From: Spartobacteria bacterium UBA5019 | GTDB lineage: Bacteria; Verrucomicrobiota; Verrucomicrobiia; Chthoniobacterales; Terrimicrobiaceae | Assembly (NCBI GenBank): GCA_002396485.1 | Contig: DGXZ01000087.1 | Coordinates: forward strand, 6,525-39,932 | Direction of reading: 5' to 3' | Length of the DNA stretch: 33,408 nt | Shown here: in pieces, positions 30,374 through 33,408 of the stretch | Position numbering within the stretch: position 1 is the first letter of the stretch | Layout: each line of letters opens with the position of its first letter | Made by a program: the position numbers and the translations under genes | Notes under the pieces: generated by a model | Databases searched by the model: none | The model's input: only the letters and a program-made list of their open reading frames with translations | Told to the model about the DNA's origin: nothing

Positions 30374-31243
30374 TCAGGTGAATCGGATTTCTCCGGATGG
30401 GCTGATGAAGCGCTGGATGGTGGAGAGAATTTCAGGAATGGCGGCATCCATTTCCTCCTCCTTGAAGCCGACTTCTTTGAGCGCGGCCTCATCTGGCTCA
30501 TAGTAAAACCCATCCACGCCCACACCGTAGCCGATCTGTGTGGCGACATGTTTGGCGGCGTGGATGAGGGTCACGATCTTTCTTTCCGCATCCGGGCATT
30601 CCGAGGGGGTTTGATAATAGTAGCCCACAGACACAAATGTGGAGGGGAAGCCCCAGTTCTCGAGGAGAGCTTTAGTGACCTGGGTGGACTCAAAGCCGAG
30701 AATCACTTTTTCGGCTTCGCGCCAGGTGGCAAATTCGTCGGGAACACGATTGGTAATTTCGTCCAAGGCCGTGAAATTGGCGTAGGCGAGAGCGAACTTT
30801 CCGAGATCGTGAATGAGGCCAGCGGTGTAGGCCGTCGCGGCATCGGCCAGCTGCATTTTCTTGGCAAACGTCTCGGCGCAGATCGCCACACAGAGCGAGT
30901 GTCGGCAAAGATCACCGGGTTCCCAGCCGTATCCCCTCACAGGATGAACAAGCCAGCGCCCGGTGAGAGTGGAGGCTGCGATACGGTAAAGAACTTTGCT
31001 GCCAAGGCGCAGGATGGCGTCCGATATGTTTTCACAGCGCTGATTGCTGGCGAAGTAGGCGGAATTTGCGGTTCGCAAAACATCGGTGGCAAGACCCGTA
31101 TCCAGATTGATCAGCATTTCCATTTCTCCAAGGTCGGAAGAACTCCCCTCGGCAAGCTTGAGCAGTTTCGGAAGAATCGCCGGGGCGCAGGGAATAGACC
31201 GAGTCATCTCAACCACTGTCTGGAGGTCAGCTGCGGATTTCAT
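30374..31243 (-). CDS. HDOD domain protein
   Basis: A 289-residue protein that is essentially one HDOD domain, a relative of HD phosphohydrolases found in bacterial signalling proteins. Segments include SIPCAPAILPKLLKLAEG, the INLDTGLATDVLRTANSAYF helix pair, and ISDAILRLGSKVLYRIAAS. Unlike many HDOD proteins it keeps an HD-like pair: CRHSL (His115) and GLIHDLGK (His145-Asp146), though other metal ligands of true HD enzymes are not obvious. No receiver, GGDEF or EAL domain is attached. Its ATG overlaps the cheD stop (TAATG), so it is translated with CheD and probably shares its signalling role. Confidence 0.88.
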   Translation of the reverse strand: MKSAADLQTVVEMTRSIPCAPAILPKLLKLAEGSSSDLGEMEMLINLDTGLATDVLRTANSAYFASNQRCENISDAILRLGSKVLYRIAASTLTGRWLVHPVRGYGWEPGDLCRHSLCVAICAETFAKKMQLADAATAYTAGLIHDLGKFALAYANFTALDEITNRVPDEFATWREAEKVILGFESTQVTKALLENWGFPSTFVSVGYYYQTPSECPDAERKIVTLIHAAKHVATQIGYGVGVDGFYYEPDEAALKEVGFKEEEMDAAIPEILSTIQRFISPSGEIRFT

Positions 31244-31755
31244 TAGCGGATAAACTCAGGTTTCGAGGGAATTTTCACAATGACATCGCCCGTCTGGTTG
31301 TTCAGCCGAATGGTCCGGTTCACGCGTCCGCTCACTTCCCATGAGACGACATCCAGATCCATTTCTTGGCTGAGCCGGTAAAACATATCGATGTTCTTGG
31401 AGCCGATCCTAAAAAAATGATCTGTCGCCATGAGTTGGGCGCCGCCGAAGACCTTGCAACGGATATCGCCTTTCTTGGCTCCGGCACGGATCAACGCGGT
31501 CAGCATACGAGGAATACCAGTGTCGAGGAACATGGCCTCGCGGATTTTCTGACCCTCATGAAGACTGGCAGTAGGCAGCATCGCATGGAGCATCCCTCCG
31601 ATACGGCGCTTGGAGTCGTGAAATGTAATACCCAGGCAGGAACCAAGTGCGTGCGTGGCGAGGCAAGTGGAGGGCTCGGTGCTGATTTTAAAATCAGCCA
31701 CGCCCACAATAATGGTCGGCATCTGATTGGCGACAGGATTGAACGTGGAAGCCAT
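31243..31755 (-). CDS. cheD: CheD-family protein-glutamine deamidase
   Basis: CheD deamidates (and can demethylate) glutamines of chemoreceptors to tune them, and in some bacteria binds CheC. The 170-residue protein contains ATHALGSCLGITFHD and GGMLHAMLP. The Thr34-Cys40-His57 spacing equals that of the Thermotoga maritima triad (Thr21, Cys27, His44), so it is likely catalytic. Later segments KVFGGAQLM and IGSKNIDMF are also family marks. ATG 31755 is chosen; the open frame to 32,064 is not CheD-like. No other chemotaxis gene is in the window. It is coupled to the HDOD gene and diverges from hflX. Confidence 0.9.
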   Translation of the reverse strand: MASTFNPVANQMPTIIVGVADFKISTEPSTCLATHALGSCLGITFHDSKRRIGGMLHAMLPTASLHEGQKIREAMFLDTGIPRMLTALIRAGAKKGDIRCKVFGGAQLMATDHFFRIGSKNIDMFYRLSQEMDLDVVSWEVSGRVNRTIRLNNQTGDVIVKIPSKPEFIR

Positions 31756-31887
31756 GGGGGATAAAATTACCTTATTCGATTCGAGGGATGAAGAAAGCGG
31801 AAATTCACAGCCCATTGACTGGAACGAATCCGACGCCTGCGTTGCCTTGCCGATTTTGCCCTCCGATGCCATTCTGCTGTTCGCGGA

Positions 31888-33165
31888 ATGTTTCAGATCA
31901 AAGAAAAACCCAAGATGGTAGAGAGGGCGGTGCTCGTGGGAGCATACTGTGGCAATGCGAGCGAGTCCGAGGCGTCGAGCTTGTTGGATGAGCTGGAGGA
32001 GTTGGTCAACACACTTGGCATTCCAACCGTTGATCGGCAACTTGTGCATCACCGGGAACCACACGCCCGTTATCTCATGGGCTCAGGGAAGGCGGAGGAG
32101 CTTGCAGCCGTCGCTAAGGAAGCCAAGGCGGATGTGATCATCTTCGACAACGAACTGACTCCGTCCCAACAGCGGAACTGGGAAAAGCTCACCGGGATGC
32201 TTGTCATCGACCGCCAGGAGGTGATTCTGGATATTTTTGCGAAGCGGGCACAGACGATGGAAGCCCGGTTGCAGGTGGATTTGGCCCGAATGGAGTATTC
32301 GCTTCCCCGTCTGGTTCGCGCATGGTCCCACCTTGGCAAACAAGGCGGCGGCATCGGCTCGAAGGGCGAAGGTGAATCGCAGCTTGAACAAGACAAACGA
32401 AAAATCCGTGGCCAGATCGACCGCCTGAAAAGCGAGCTTGAGGCGGTAAAGCGCCGCCGAGCCACGCAGCGTAAAGACCGCAAACGTGCGCCCGTTCCCA
32501 ACGCAGCCATCGTGGGATACACGAATGCCGGCAAATCCTCGCTCCTCCGCGCCCTCACTGGAGCCCAGGTGCTCGTAGAGGACAAACTCTTCGCAACGCT
32601 TGATACCACCACTCGCAAGATCGCCCTCCCAAACAACCAGCCCCTGTTGCTCACAGATACAGTGGGTTTCGTCAGAAAGCTCCCGCACGGCTTGGTCCAG
32701 GCTTTCAACGCCACGCTGGAGGAAGCGGTGATGTCCGACTTCCTGATCCATGTTCTGGATATCAGCCAGCCGGAGGTGATGGATTTTTATGAAACAACAC
32801 GGAGCGTTCTCCACGAGCTAGGAGCCGACTCCCGGCGCACGCTGATTGTTTTCAATAAAATCGACAATGTGGCCGACGAGTCAGTGATCCACGAAATGCG
32901 GTCTCGCTTTCCTGAGGCTGTTTTTGTTTCAGTGAAGACGGGAGCTGGCCTACAGGAACTCGTGAGTCGCGTCAGCGAATTTGTTGCCGACGACCTGCTC
33001 ACATTGGAGCTTCAGATTCCACAAAGCCGTGCGGATCTCATAGCACGACTGCACCGGGAGGGCGACATCCGTCACTCGGAATATGTCGATAACGACGTTC
33101 GACTGCGTGTGCGGCTGACGCCGAAGGCTGCGGCAGCCTACTCGGCGTTCCGTCTGGGTCTTTGA
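31888..33165 (+). CDS. hflX: GTPase HflX
   Basis: A ribosome-associated GTPase that splits stalled or heat-damaged ribosomes. The 425-residue protein has the HflX N-terminal domain (ERAVLVGAYCG, DNELTPSQQRNWEKLTG, DRQEVILDIFAKRAQT), the glycine-rich linker GGGIGSKGEGESQLEQDKR (about 153-171), a coiled coil, and a G domain with G1 GYTNAGKSS (210-218), G3 DTVGF and G4 NKID. ATG 31888 is used; ATG 31918 (MVERAVLVG) is a close alternative. The 132 bp before it hold the divergent cheD start and no clear promoter. A probable terminator follows at 33,192. Confidence 0.95.
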   Translation: MFQIKEKPKMVERAVLVGAYCGNASESEASSLLDELEELVNTLGIPTVDRQLVHHREPHARYLMGSGKAEELAAVAKEAKADVIIFDNELTPSQQRNWEKLTGMLVIDRQEVILDIFAKRAQTMEARLQVDLARMEYSLPRLVRAWSHLGKQGGGIGSKGEGESQLEQDKRKIRGQIDRLKSELEAVKRRRATQRKDRKRAPVPNAAIVGYTNAGKSSLLRALTGAQVLVEDKLFATLDTTTRKIALPNNQPLLLTDTVGFVRKLPHGLVQAFNATLEEAVMSDFLIHVLDISQPEVMDFYETTRSVLHELGADSRRTLIVFNKIDNVADESVIHEMRSRFPEAVFVSVKTGAGLQELVSRVSEFVADDLLTLELQIPQSRADLIARLHREGDIRHSEYVDNDVRLRVRLTPKAAAAYSAFRLGL

Positions 33166-33189
33166 GCACTCCTCGAGCAAACCCCAGAT

Positions 33190-33408
33190 TTAAAGGCAAC
33201 CGGTTTCGAAGCCGGCCTTTTTAAGATTTTCAAGTGCCTCGCCTGCCAGAAAAAGAGATCCGGTCACAAGGACAGGATGGTTGGCATTCAACGCCGCTTT
33301 GATCGCACTTGGCAGATCGGAAAAATGCCGCGAAGGCAAAGAGGTCAGGGTCATCAAAGCGCCGGGATCTTCGGATCTCTCGTTTCGAACGGGAACGAAA
33401 AGAAATTC
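33190..33408 (-). CDS. folC: Folylpolyglutamate/dihydrofolate synthase, C-terminal part
   Basis: Only the last 72 residues are inside the window; the gene runs on beyond the right edge. The stop is TAA at 33192-33190. The segment HPVLVTGSLFLAGEAL near the C-terminus is the strongly conserved FolC/Mur-ligase domain ending, after a helix SDLPSAIKAALN. FolC adds glutamate to folates (and in many bacteria also makes dihydrofolate). I base the call on this short stretch alone, so a related Mur-type ligase is a remote alternative. Convergent with hflX. Confidence 0.8.
   Translation of the reverse strand, partial: EFLFVPVRNERSEDPGALMTLTSLPSRHFSDLPSAIKAALNANHPVLVTGSLFLAGEALENLKKAGFETGCL
33192..33222 (+). 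terminator. Probable terminator of hflX, inside the folC 3' end
   Basis: AAAGG (33193-33197) pairs with CCTTT (33216-33220), and CCGG (33200-33203) with CCGG (33212-33215), with a 3-nt bulge and an 8-nt loop. The 3' arm runs into further T residues on the + strand. It starts 27 bp after the hflX stop and overlaps the last codons of the convergent folC gene. Confidence 0.5.

Noticed and set aside
31727..31921. 64-codon plus-strand frame between cheD and hflX
   Set aside because: It overlaps the 5' ends of both neighbours, has no ribosome site or recognisable family, and its 3' end lies in the hflX coding region.

Overview
This is a bacterial chromosomal window made almost entirely of housekeeping and stress genes, about 55% G+C by eye, with more A+T-rich gaps near 1-240, 9,900-10,290 and 18,000-18,180. 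The mix of genes (secreted TolB-like propeller, lipoprotein glycosidase, lipoprotein L,D-transpeptidase, Zn-less periplasmic MsrB, CheD paired with an HDOD protein, polyphosphate glucokinase), together with weak or absent Shine-Dalgarno sites and frequent TTG/GTG starts, suggests a Gram-negative bacterium. My best guess is Verrucomicrobiota. This is an inference from gene content and not a phylogenetic result. No prophage, complete insertion sequence or CRISPR array is visible.

Layout. 1-693 is a gene-poor leader with one possible small or remnant reading frame, then tpiA, a class I DAHP synthase and a DEDD exonuclease on the + strand. A folate-salvage enzyme (5-formyl-THF cyclo-ligase, -) and a NAPE-PLD-like metallo-beta-lactamase protein (+) start almost back to back at 3,790-3,810. 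A LON-domain protein (+) converges on a minus-strand run msrB - Hsp70-like - manA (9,904 down to 5,410). 9,905-10,507 is a non-coding stretch with an 83-bp element bounded by perfect 13-bp inverted repeats. Next on + are an ECF sigma factor, polyphosphate glucokinase, tRNA-Ala(GGC), and a TetR-fold protein overlapping an ABC1/UbiB-type kinase. The minus strand then carries an L,D-transpeptidase, a pirin-DoxX-OYE redox operon, an unrecognised secreted protein, a 21-bp triple repeat, a three-gene sugar-acid operon (D-2-hydroxyacid dehydrogenase, Ldh-family dehydrogenase, PfkB kinase), and GH1 glycosidase-coaD. The + strand follows with pheA, a TolB-like protein, an ABC-F ATPase, zwf and glk. The end holds cheD-HDOD (-), hflX (+) and the 3' end of folC (-).

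How the genes work together. Several genes feed glucose-6-phosphate and pentose-phosphate metabolism: two unrelated-cofactor glucokinases (polyphosphate-type and ATP-type), zwf, manA, tpiA and a secreted GH1 glycosidase. Two shikimate-branch enzymes are present (DAHP synthase and prephenate dehydratase, the latter with altered catalytic and ACT motifs). Folate (5-FCL, folC) and CoA (coaD) steps are also here. Translational coupling through 1-4 nt overlaps (TAATG, GTGA, TTGA) is common.

The least explained items are the sugar-acid operon with both kinds of 2-hydroxyacid dehydrogenase, the CheD-HDOD pair without other chemotaxis genes, the TetR-fold/ABC1 pair (reminiscent of COQ9/COQ8), and the two repeat structures.
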